Below, one piece after another: positions 42,525 through 50,596 of a stretch of 64,000 bases of DNA. Both the position numbers and the translations under genes were made by a program. Location: NCBI RefSeq assembly GCF_047308265.1, contig NZ_JBKQWY010000005.1:310001-374000 (forward strand), written 5' to 3'. Numbering within the stretch: position 1 is the first letter of the stretch; each line of letters opens with the position of its first letter. The notes below the pieces were generated by a model that made no database searches, was not told the origin of the DNA, and saw only the letters and a list, made by a program, of their open reading frames with translations. This stretch comes from Maricaulis sp047308265 (GTDB lineage: Bacteria; Pseudomonadota; Alphaproteobacteria; Caulobacterales; Maricaulaceae).

Positions 42525-43340
42525 ATGAGACGAACCTGTGCGTTCATTGTGTCGGTGAGTTTATTGGCGCTGAGCTTGGCACCGACAGGTCTGGCGGCTG
42601 TGACCGCCCAGACCTCACAGCAGGACCCGAGCCCCGGCACATCACCCACCACTGGACAAGTGCCCTCGCTGCAAGCTACGCCGATACAGACAACACCGGT
42701 ACAGATCGACCCCAATCAGGTGCAGGCCCTGCCCTCGCGCACCTTGCAGATTGATCCCGAAGTGCTTCAGCGCTTCCAGGCCGCGCAGAACGAAGAGCCC
42801 GACGAACGCGATCCGCGCGCTGTGCCCGTTGACTGGAACCGTGTCTCCACGGACATACAGATTCAGCAGCGCCAGTATTTCAACCCGACGGTGGGCAGCG
42901 AGATTCAGATTCGCCCGTTCATCCTTCCGCGTAATCCTGATGCCGGCAATGCACCGGTGGCACGCCTGCCCATCCTTATCCCGACCCTGAGCGCATTGGG
43001 CATTCGCCAGGACGCACCGGCCTTCCTGTTTCCCCAGCGCTATTTCTACACCTATTCCGTGAGTGATAACGGCCTGCTGGTGGAGGTTTTCGGTACACGC
43101 CTGGCGCATAATCGCGCACCGGACGATCGATCCGGGCGGCGCTTGCGGGTCACCGATGGCGAGGGCCTTCGCGTTGAGCGAACCGAATACGGGTTTGATG
43201 TCAGTTTCAACCGCTTTGGTGTCGCCTACACGGTGACCGTTGAGTGTGACATTCCACGCGCCGATACACGCTGTACGGGCGAGACGTATGCCCGAGACCT
43301 TGCCCGCACGCTGTATATCGCCGGCGGAACGCCGGATTAG
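42525..43340 (+). CDS. Exported protein of unknown function
   Basis: A 271-residue secreted protein: signal peptide MRRTCAFIVSVSLLALSLAPTGLA, a Gln/Pro/Thr-rich low-complexity stretch (~30-75), then a folded part at ~100-265 with PILIPTLSALGIRQ, QRYFYTYSVSDNGLLVEVFGTR and GFDVSFNRFGVAYTVTVEC. Two cysteines near the end (VECDIPRADTRCTG) may be disulfide-linked. I do not recognise a family. GGAGGGG precedes the ATG. The M23 peptidase gene starts 11 bases after its stop, so the two form an operon and may act together at the cell wall. Confidence 0.68.
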   Translation: MRRTCAFIVSVSLLALSLAPTGLAAVTAQTSQQDPSPGTSPTTGQVPSLQATPIQTTPVQIDPNQVQALPSRTLQIDPEVLQRFQAAQNEEPDERDPRAVPVDWNRVSTDIQIQQRQYFNPTVGSEIQIRPFILPRNPDAGNAPVARLPILIPTLSALGIRQDAPAFLFPQRYFYTYSVSDNGLLVEVFGTRLAHNRAPDDRSGRRLRVTDGEGLRVERTEYGFDVSFNRFGVAYTVTVECDIPRADTRCTGETYARDLARTLYIAGGTPD

Positions 43341-43351
43341 GGAGGCTGAAC

Positions 43352-44311
43352 TTGTCCCGGACTGTCGAAAAATCCCTCGCTGCCATCATCGCCGTCGCGG
43401 GTTTCGCGGCCGGTGCCCTGTATTGGCCGGAAGACAACCCGGCGCCCTCCGATCCGGCTCCGCTTCCCGCGCCCGAAGACCCGGTGGAGCCCGAAGAACC
43501 TGCGGAACCTGAAGCACCCGCTGAGCCTGAAGCACCCGCTGAGCCTGAAGAGCCTACGGAACCTGAAGCGCCTGCGGAACCTGAGGAGCCTGCTGAGCCC
43601 GAAGAGCCCGAAGAGCCTGCGGAACCTGAGGAGCCCGCCGAACCGGCAGAGCCCGCTGAGCCCACCGATCACGCCGGTGACGTCTTCACCTGGCTGCCAG
43701 CCGGTGATCTGGTTGAAGACAGTGGCACCGGTCAGACCGTGGCTGTGAATTATGTACCGGACATGCGTTTCCCGATGGAGATCGCTCGGGCCTTTGCCAA
43801 CAGCCAGGTCTATGGCGCTGGAGGGTATATGGGCCCGGCCGGTGGCCAGTGTGCCGACAGCAATTACAGCTATGCCTGGCGTGACAATTTCTGCGAGACG
43901 CGCGGGTATGGCACGCCGATGTGTCCGGCGGGTACGGGCCACCAGGGACAGGATATTCGTCCCGCCACCTGTACCGATGCCGTCCACTGGGCGGTGGCCG
44001 CCGATAGCGGCACCATCACCTCGATCGGCTCCTATTCCGTGCGTTTGATGAGCGATGACGGCGTGCGCTACACCTATCTTCACCTGGACAAGAGCGCGCT
44101 TGAAGTGGAGGTCGGCGATACGGTCTCAAAAGGCGATCGGATCGGTCTGGTGTCCAATGAGTTTGGCGGGACAGCCACCACTATCCACCTGCATTTCGAG
44201 ATCCGCATGGCTGTTGATACAGGTGGTGGTGCAATCGAGAATACACATGTGCCGCCATACATGGCTTTGGTTGAAAGTTATCAAAGGCTTATCGATGGAA
44301 CGGACAGCTGA
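43352..44311 (+). CDS. Membrane-anchored M23 (LytM-type) peptidase with Pro/Glu repeat linker
   Basis: A 319-residue peptidoglycan endopeptidase candidate. It starts with TTG at 43352, six bases after GGAGG. An N-terminal hydrophobic helix (LAAIIAVAGFAAGALYW) anchors it. Residues ~31-106 are tandem EPEEPAEPEAPA-type repeats forming a stiff acidic spacer. The M23 domain follows with zinc and catalytic residues His197/Asp201 (GHQGQD), His244 (YLHLD) and His279/His281 (HLHFE), so it should be active, unlike EnvC/NlpD-type factors. Two cysteine pairs flank the metal site. Co-transcribed with the exported protein upstream. Confidence 0.85.
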   Translation: MSRTVEKSLAAIIAVAGFAAGALYWPEDNPAPSDPAPLPAPEDPVEPEEPAEPEAPAEPEAPAEPEEPTEPEAPAEPEEPAEPEEPEEPAEPEEPAEPAEPAEPTDHAGDVFTWLPAGDLVEDSGTGQTVAVNYVPDMRFPMEIARAFANSQVYGAGGYMGPAGGQCADSNYSYAWRDNFCETRGYGTPMCPAGTGHQGQDIRPATCTDAVHWAVAADSGTITSIGSYSVRLMSDDGVRYTYLHLDKSALEVEVGDTVSKGDRIGLVSNEFGGTATTIHLHFEIRMAVDTGGGAIENTHVPPYMALVESYQRLIDGTDS

Positions 44312-44383
44312 AACTCCGCTTCGGACAACCGTATTTTAACGTCACTGCGCTAAGCCTCCAGACTGTGTTCTGGAGGATTGGCC

Positions 44384-46816
44384 GTGGATCGCCGTTACTT
44401 GCTGCCGTTTGCATCAGCTCTGTCGTGCCTGGTTTTGTTTGCGTCTGTCGCAGGATATCTGCGCGCACGTGAAAACTATGCAGCCGCCCTGAGGCTGAAA
44501 GAGATGGCCGACCATGTCGCCACCACACTCGACACCCGCATCACCACAGACATGGATATTCTCAACCGCATGGCCCTGCGCTGGTCTCTGGCCGGGGGGA
44601 CGGAGGAAGCCATCTGGCGTGTCGATGCCAACAGCCTGGTGACATCGAGACCCGAAATTCGTGCCATTTCCTGGGCCGATGATCGTTTCCGCGTCCGCTG
44701 GACCCAGACCAGCAACGGGGCTTCGGGCGCTCGTGGCATTGATTTACGCTACGAAGAACGGCGCGCAGACGCTGTCGAGCGGGCCGTCGCCACCCGGACA
44801 TCGCAGACAACACACGCCGTGACCCTGTTTGACGGACAGACGGGGTTTCTCGCCTTCTATCCGATCTTCATTGATGACACACATCAGGGAACGCTGGTCA
44901 GCGTGCATGAACTACAAGCCTTGATGGATCTGGTCGTCCATCCCGATATCGCGCCGCTCGCCCAGATCACGCTGCACGAAACCGGGCAGGTGGTGTATTC
45001 GGAAGCCGATACGGCCCGGGGCACACTGGCCATCGAGCGCATCATCGAGTTTCCGGGATCGGTGTGGATTCTGGAGGCGCGCCCGACACGCCAGCTCTAT
45101 CGACAGGAGCACTCCGCCGTTCCACTCATTCTGGTCCTGATGGGATGTGTCACCTCGATCGCGGCCGGCTTCGCCGTTTATGCGCTGCAACGGGCCCGGG
45201 CGCGCCGCGATCGCCTGATGAAAGAGAAAGAGGCCGCGCTGGAAGAATTGCAGACCAGTGAGGAACGCTTCTCCCTGGCGGTTCAGGGCTCGGCCGACGG
45301 TATCTGGGACTGGAATATCGAAACCGGTGACACCTTCTTCTCACCCCGCTTCAAATCCCTGCTGGGCTATGAAACCGACCGGTTCGGCGCACATATCACG
45401 GCGTTTGAGGAAGCCATCCACCCAGACGAGAACGCCCATATCAATCGCCGCCTCGGGGCGCACCTCAAACATGGCGGCGAGTTCGACGAACACTGTCGCC
45501 TGCGCTGCGCGGATGGCCGGTTTCGCTGGTTCCGCCTGCGCGGCACCGCGGTCCGCGCCAATGGTCGCGCTGTGCGGATGGCCGGTTCCATCTCGGACAT
45601 CACGGATCTGGTCGACGCGCGCACCCAGGCTGAGGAAGCCAACACGCTCAAGAGCGAGTTTCTGGCCAATATGAGCCATGAGATCCGCACCCCCATGAAT
45701 GGTATTCTGGGCATGGCCCGGGCTCTGGAAAACAGCGCGCTGGAACCCGCCGACCGGGACCGGGTTGATCTGATCGTGAAGTCGGGCGACACGCTGCTGC
45801 ATATCCTCAATGATATCCTGGACCTGACCAAGATCGAGGCCGGACAGCTGGATCTTGAAAACACTGATTTCACGCTCGAACAGATCGCCGAACGGATTGA
45901 GGCTCTGTATGCCATCTCCGCCCAGGAGAAAGGCCTCAGCCTGACTGTGCGTCAAACGGATGAAATCGGCCGTGTCCGCGTCGGAGACCCGCTGCGCCTC
46001 AGCCAGATTGCCAGCAATCTTCTGTCCAACGCGATCAAATTCACCGATGCCGGCGAAGTGACCCTGGAAATCGGACCGGATCCAAGCGCCAAAGACCCCG
46101 CTCACGTCATCATGACCGTCACAGACTCCGGTATCGGCATGACTGCGGATCAGTGCCAGGCGGTGTTCGACAAATTCGTCCAGGCCGACACCTCAACCTC
46201 GCGCCAGTTTGGCGGTACAGGTCTGGGCCTGTCGATCTGTCATGGACTGGTGACCCAGATGGAGGGCATGATCGAGGTCGAAAGCCATCCGGGCGAAGGG
46301 ACGCGCTTCACGGTTCATCTGGAATTCCCGCTCTCAACCGGGGAGGCCGTCCACACCTCCGCACCGGTCAATGATCTCAGCGATGCCGACCTGCTGCGCG
46401 AAGGACCGGTACGTCGCATCCTTGCTGCTGACGACAATCTGACGAACCGCCTGGTGGTCAAGGCCTTCCTTGAACCGCTCAATGTCGATCTCGTGGTGGT
46501 GGAGAACGGCGCAGAAGCCCTGGAACAGCTCAAGACCAGCGAGTTTGACTGCGTGCTGATGGATATCCAGATGCCGGTTATGAATGGCGAAGACGCCATG
46601 CGCGCCTTCCGACAATGGGAAGAGACCGAGGGCCGTCCGCGCACGCCGATCATTGCCCTCACCGCCAACGCCATGGTGCACCAGATCCAGCATTATACGC
46701 AGAGTGGTTTCGACGCCCATGTCGAGAAACCGCTGGTCCCTGAAGTGCTTCACCGTACATTGCGCCAGCTCATCCAGCGACGCAGCGTGGTCCAGGCCAG
46801 TCGCGGCGCCGCCTAG
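44384..46816 (+). CDS. Hybrid sensor histidine kinase: CHASE, PAS, HisKA, HATPase, receiver
   Basis: An 810-residue membrane sensor. TM1 (~7-25) and TM2 (~245-268) bracket a CHASE-type periplasmic ligand domain (RAISWADDRFRVRW, GQTGFLAFYPIF). Then a PAS domain (~295-410; GSADGIWDWNIETGDTFFSPRFKSLLGY), HisKA with phospho-acceptor His432 (MSHEIRTPMNGILG), HATPase with DSGIGM and FGGTGLGLSIC, and a receiver with Asp727 (LMDIQMPVMNG). No output domain or partner regulator is adjacent, so the phosphate probably goes through a phosphotransfer protein elsewhere. GTG 44384 is preferred: GGAGG (44372-44376) is seven bases away, but only one base from the TTG at 44378. Confidence 0.92.
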   Translation: MDRRYLLPFASALSCLVLFASVAGYLRARENYAAALRLKEMADHVATTLDTRITTDMDILNRMALRWSLAGGTEEAIWRVDANSLVTSRPEIRAISWADDRFRVRWTQTSNGASGARGIDLRYEERRADAVERAVATRTSQTTHAVTLFDGQTGFLAFYPIFIDDTHQGTLVSVHELQALMDLVVHPDIAPLAQITLHETGQVVYSEADTARGTLAIERIIEFPGSVWILEARPTRQLYRQEHSAVPLILVLMGCVTSIAAGFAVYALQRARARRDRLMKEKEAALEELQTSEERFSLAVQGSADGIWDWNIETGDTFFSPRFKSLLGYETDRFGAHITAFEEAIHPDENAHINRRLGAHLKHGGEFDEHCRLRCADGRFRWFRLRGTAVRANGRAVRMAGSISDITDLVDARTQAEEANTLKSEFLANMSHEIRTPMNGILGMARALENSALEPADRDRVDLIVKSGDTLLHILNDILDLTKIEAGQLDLENTDFTLEQIAERIEALYAISAQEKGLSLTVRQTDEIGRVRVGDPLRLSQIASNLLSNAIKFTDAGEVTLEIGPDPSAKDPAHVIMTVTDSGIGMTADQCQAVFDKFVQADTSTSRQFGGTGLGLSICHGLVTQMEGMIEVESHPGEGTRFTVHLEFPLSTGEAVHTSAPVNDLSDADLLREGPVRRILAADDNLTNRLVVKAFLEPLNVDLVVVENGAEALEQLKTSEFDCVLMDIQMPVMNGEDAMRAFRQWEETEGRPRTPIIALTANAMVHQIQHYTQSGFDAHVEKPLVPEVLHRTLRQLIQRRSVVQASRGAA

Positions 46817-46832
46817 GCCCTGATAAGGCGGG

Positions 46833-47087
46833 TCAGGTTTTGGATGGAGCGCGCCGGATCCAGTCGCGATTGCGCATCACCAGAAAAACCGGGACCACGA
46901 CCAGAACGGCAATCATCAAACTCGTCATAAAGTACGGGGGCAAGACCATTTGCGCCTGGGCTGAAAGCGGAAAAACCCAGCGGCGCAAAACCACGAGGAT
47001 CAGAGCCAGAATGTAATAGATCAGCAGCGGATAGGTGTTGAAACGGCGCGCGAGCGGGAAGCACATCCATCGAACCAGCCGAAACAT
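46833..47087 (-). CDS. Small two-span membrane protein
   Basis: An 84-residue protein with helices YPLLIYYILALILVVLRRW and YFMTSLMIAVLVVVPVFLV and a basic tail (MRNRDWIRRAP). No recognised family. Its ATG (47085-47087) shares one base with the stop of yjbQ (TGATG), so translation is coupled to that gene. Confidence 0.65.
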   Translation of the reverse strand: MFRLVRWMCFPLARRFNTYPLLIYYILALILVVLRRWVFPLSAQAQMVLPPYFMTSLMIAVLVVVPVFLVMRNRDWIRRAPSKT

Positions 47088-47515
47088 CAGCGCTCTCCCA
47101 TAAGCTGACACACGACCTCACGCCGATGCGGCGCGCAGCGGTGCTCGAACAGATAAATCCCCTGCCACGTCCCCAGGAGCGGACGTCCCGCGTCCACCGG
47201 TATACCCAGCGAGGTGGCTGTCAGGGCCGACTTGATATGCGCCGGCATGTCATCGGGGCCTTCTGTTGTATGCCAGAGCCACGCCATGGACGGGTCATCG
47301 GCATCGGGCACAAGGCGTTTGAAAAATTCGTTGAGGTCGCGCTTAACATCCGGATCGGCATTTTCCTGGATCACAAGAGAGCAGGAGGTGTGACGCACAA
47401 AAACCGTCAGCAATCCCTCGCGAACACCGCTGGTCTCAACCCACTGGCGCACCTCATCAGAAATCTCGTACAGGCCAGGGCCGGAGGTTGATACAGTCAG
47501 ACGGGTCAGCGGCAT
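47087..47515 (-). CDS. YjbQ / UPF0047 family protein
   Basis: A 142-residue protein of the UPF0047 family, members of which can show weak thiamin-phosphate synthase activity, with the true role unsettled. Family signatures are LLTVFVRHTSCSLVIQENADPDVKRDL, HTTEGPDDMPAHIKSALT, and the closing LGTWQGIYLFEHRCAPHRREV, which supply conserved His and Glu residues of the presumed metal site. Followed by, and overlapping, a small membrane-protein gene. Confidence 0.9.
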   Translation of the reverse strand: MPLTRLTVSTSGPGLYEISDEVRQWVETSGVREGLLTVFVRHTSCSLVIQENADPDVKRDLNEFFKRLVPDADDPSMAWLWHTTEGPDDMPAHIKSALTATSLGIPVDAGRPLLGTWQGIYLFEHRCAPHRREVVCQLMGER

Positions 47516-47646
47516 GGAGAATCCAGGGGCGGGTCACACAGAGGGCTCATAGCATCATGATGTGGTGGAAGACGCAATGCACCGCCCCGCCCGCAGGACG
47601 TGCACGATGACGTCCCAGTGCCCTTGCTCATCAGCCCTCGGCCTGT

Positions 47647-48201
47647 CTAGCCCTCCTCCCACGCTGAACAGGGGGCATCCGGCTCAAGATGACAGCCCGC
47701 CTCGATATAGGGTTTCAGTCGGGTTCCGATGAAATGCTGCCAGACCTGCCGCACGGTGCGGGCAAGGTCTTCATCGATCTCACCATGCATGGACAACTCG
47801 ACCGTGAAGCGTGTCGATGTGTCGGTGAGTTCGGTCAGGGTCCAGCTGGAGACCAGATCGACCGAACGCCCGGACAGGCCAAGCGGTCCATGCAGCCGCA
47901 AGGATTGAGGCGCATCGACATAGATCACCGTGGCATGCAGGGCACCGTCAGAGGAGCCCGCCTCCAGACGTTCATAGAAGCGGCCCCCAAATTCAGCCTC
48001 GATATGCAGCTCGGCCGGCTCAAGGGCAAAGGAATGATCCCACCAGGGGGAGACATCACCCGTAGCCGCGTCCCAGACCTCCTCGCGCGGAGCGTTGATG
48101 TCGATAAACACCATCGAGCGAAAGCCCTGCACCTCATACTGGGTCAGTTCGGGCGGCGGCAGAACGGCCGTCGCAGCGGCGAAGATGAACGGTGTCAGCA
48201 T
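47647..48201 (-). CDS. Exported START/SRPBCC-like protein
   Basis: A 184-residue protein with a short N-terminal hydrophobic segment (MLTPFIFAAATAVLPPPE), likely a signal peptide, and a lipid/hydrophobic-ligand-binding SRPBCC fold of the AHSA1 type: FIDINAPREEVWDAATGDVSPWWDHSF, LEAGSSDGALHATVIYVDAPQSLRL and a closing long helix (EIDEDLARTVRQVWQHFIGTRLKPYIEAG). ATG 48201 has GAGGGGA upstream; the longer frame to 48252 would spoil the signal peptide. Downstream of the rpoD terminator on the same strand. Confidence 0.78.
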   Translation of the reverse strand: MLTPFIFAAATAVLPPPELTQYEVQGFRSMVFIDINAPREEVWDAATGDVSPWWDHSFALEPAELHIEAEFGGRFYERLEAGSSDGALHATVIYVDAPQSLRLHGPLGLSGRSVDLVSSWTLTELTDTSTRFTVELSMHGEIDEDLARTVRQVWQHFIGTRLKPYIEAGCHLEPDAPCSAWEEG

Positions 48202-48420
48202 GGGGGTCCCCTCGTCCTGCCAGTCTTCACGCCCGTGCGGCACACGGATCACGCGAACTATATCACCGTCGATGCGATAGAGAATGATGTGGGCGCGAAA
48301 TTTGTGATGCGCACTCGGCCATCCACAAACGTCAGGCCGACAATGATCCGGGCCGTGACTGATGCGGTGTTCTGCCTGAATGGTGGACGAGGCCCTTCCC
48401 GGACTTGGACGCGGACATAG

Positions 48421-48451
48421 AAAAAGCCGGACCTGACAGGCCCGGCTTTTT
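48421..48451 (-). terminator. Rho-independent terminator of the rpoD transcript
   Basis: AAAAAGCCGG pairs with CCGGCTTTTT around an 11-base centre that can pair further (CCT/AGG); on the minus strand the stem is followed by a T-run. About 55 bases after the rpoD stop. Confidence 0.88.
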
Positions 48452-48506
48452 CTGGTGTGTCATTGTGCCGGACCCGGTCCGCGCTTTTAGCAATCGCGCT
48501 CGCGGA

Positions 48507-50555
48507 TCAGTTATCCAGGAAAGAGCGCAGCTTGCGCGAACGGCTCGGGTGTTTGAGCTTGCGCAGGGCCTTGGCCTCAATCTGACGGATACGTTCCCGC
48601 GTCACCGAGAATTGCTGGCCCACTTCTTCCAGAGTGTGGTCCGTATTCATACCGATGCCGAACCGCATGCGCAGCACACGTTCTTCGCGCGGCGTCAGGG
48701 ACGCCAGAACCCGCGTCGTGGTTTCACGCAGATTGGACTGGATGGCCGCATCGATCGGCAGGATCGCATTCTTGTCCTCGATGAAATCGCCCAGATGTGA
48801 GTCTTCCTCATCACCGATCGGCGTTTCCAGAGAGATCGGCTCCTTGGCGATCTTCATCACCTTGCGCACTTTTTCCAGCGGCATGGCGAGTTTCTCGGCC
48901 AGTTCTTCCGGCGTCGGTTCGCGACCGATTTCGTGCAGCATCTGGCGCGATGTTCGGACGATCTTGTTGATCGTTTCGATCATGTGCACCGGAATACGGA
49001 TCGTCCGGGCCTGATCCGCGATGGAACGCGTGATGGCCTGACGGATCCACCAGGTGGCATAAGTCGAGAATTTGTAACCGCGACGATATTCGAACTTATC
49101 GACGGCCTTCATGAGGCCGATATTGCCTTCCTGGATGAGATCCAGGAATTGCAGACCGCGATTGGTGTATTTCTTGGCGATGGAAATCACGAGGCGCAGA
49201 TTGGCCTCCACCATTTCCTTCTTGGCGACACGCGCCTCGCGCTCACCCTTTTGCACCGAGCGCACGATACGGCGCAGATCTTCAATAGGAACACCGGCGC
49301 GCTGGGTCAGCTCGGCGATCTCATCACGAATGGCCAGCGCATCCGTGGCTTCACGCTCAATGAAACGATCCCAAGCCTTGGACGTCCCGCCCATGGAGTG
49401 CGGCCAGTCCGGTGCCAGCTCATTGCCAAAATAGCTGTCGAGGAATTGCGCACGCGGCACACCATGCGCATCCGCCATGCGCAGGAGCTTGCCTTCCAGA
49501 GACATGCGCTCCTTGTTGATGGTGTAGAGCTGCTCAACGAGCGCCTCGATCCGTGCATTGTTGAGATGCATGGTCGACAGGCTGGTCACAATCGAATTGT
49601 GGAAGCCTTCATACTTCTCGCGGCTCTGTTTCGTGAGGTCCTTGCCCTCGATACGGGCGGCCACGAGCTTGTCCTGCAGCTTGCGGAATTCAGCAAAATC
49701 GCGGGCGATGCTGTCGAGCGTCTCCATGACGCCCTCGCGCAGCTCGGCTTCCATCGCGGACAGGGAGAGAGACGCACCTTCGTCGTCATCATCCTCATTG
49801 TCCTCGCCGTCTTCGTTCTCGCTGTCGCTCTCACCGTCTTCACTGTCGGAATCCGATTCGTCGTCAGACTTTTTCTCATCAGACGGAGCCGCACCGGGCG
49901 CAGCGCCGGGGATCACACCCTCTTCGCCCTCTTCACCCTCAGTGTCTTCGCCTTCCTCACCGGCCTGCTGACCGCCATAGGTGGCATCCAAATCGATGAT
50001 GTCGCGCAGGAGGACCTGGCCTTCTTGCAGCTCCTCACGCCAGACCATGATGGCTTCGAAGGTCAGCGGGCTTTCGCACAGCCCACGGATCATGGCATTT
50101 CGACCGGCCTCGATCCGCTTGGCGATGGCGATCTCGCCTTCACGAGACAGGAGTTCGACCGATCCCATCTCACGCAGATACATGCGCACCGGATCATCGG
50201 TCCGGTCGGCAGATGCATTGGTGTTCTGGCCGGTAACAGCGGTCTTGGCGGTGGTCGCAGCGACCTCGCGGCTTTCGCTCTCTTCAGGAGCCGCCGCGTT
50301 GGAGTTGTCGTCGTCCTCGGCCTCGGACTCATTGTCGACGACATTGATGCCCATTTCGGACAACTGGGCCAACACGTCCTCGATCTGCTCGGAGGAAAAC
50401 TCCTCGCTCGGCAGTACGGCGTTCAGCTCATCATGGGTCACATAACCGCGCTTCTTGGCGGTTTTGATCATGTTTTTGACCGACTGATCCGTAAGATCGA
50501 GCAGGGGTCCGTCCTGATGTTCCGAAGCGTCGTTGGCTTCTGCCGGTTTGCTCAT
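48507..50555 (-). CDS. rpoD: Primary sigma factor RpoD (sigma-70)
   Basis: Housekeeping sigma factor, 682 residues. Region 1.1 is at ~20-75; region 1.2 begins DDPVRMYLREMGSVELLSREGEIAIAKRIE (~120). A non-conserved region then carries a highly acidic stretch at ~198-260 (EEGEDTEGEEGEEG, then SDDESDSDSEDGESDSENEDG). Regions 2-4 follow, with NRGLQFLDLIQEGNIGLMKAVDKFEYRRGYKFSTYATWWIRQAI, and region 4.2 ends EEVGQQFSVTRERIRQIEAKALRKLKHPSRS. The upstream gene is dnaG, the usual order. ATG 50555 has AAGGG upstream. Confidence 0.97.
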   Translation of the reverse strand: MSKPAEANDASEHQDGPLLDLTDQSVKNMIKTAKKRGYVTHDELNAVLPSEEFSSEQIEDVLAQLSEMGINVVDNESEAEDDDNSNAAAPEESESREVAATTAKTAVTGQNTNASADRTDDPVRMYLREMGSVELLSREGEIAIAKRIEAGRNAMIRGLCESPLTFEAIMVWREELQEGQVLLRDIIDLDATYGGQQAGEEGEDTEGEEGEEGVIPGAAPGAAPSDEKKSDDESDSDSEDGESDSENEDGEDNEDDDDEGASLSLSAMEAELREGVMETLDSIARDFAEFRKLQDKLVAARIEGKDLTKQSREKYEGFHNSIVTSLSTMHLNNARIEALVEQLYTINKERMSLEGKLLRMADAHGVPRAQFLDSYFGNELAPDWPHSMGGTSKAWDRFIEREATDALAIRDEIAELTQRAGVPIEDLRRIVRSVQKGEREARVAKKEMVEANLRLVISIAKKYTNRGLQFLDLIQEGNIGLMKAVDKFEYRRGYKFSTYATWWIRQAITRSIADQARTIRIPVHMIETINKIVRTSRQMLHEIGREPTPEELAEKLAMPLEKVRKVMKIAKEPISLETPIGDEEDSHLGDFIEDKNAILPIDAAIQSNLRETTTRVLASLTPREERVLRMRFGIGMNTDHTLEEVGQQFSVTRERIRQIEAKALRKLKHPSRSRKLRSFLDN

Positions 50556-50596
50556 TTATTCGCCCTTGTTCACACTGTTGCGCCGCAGCGTGATTG

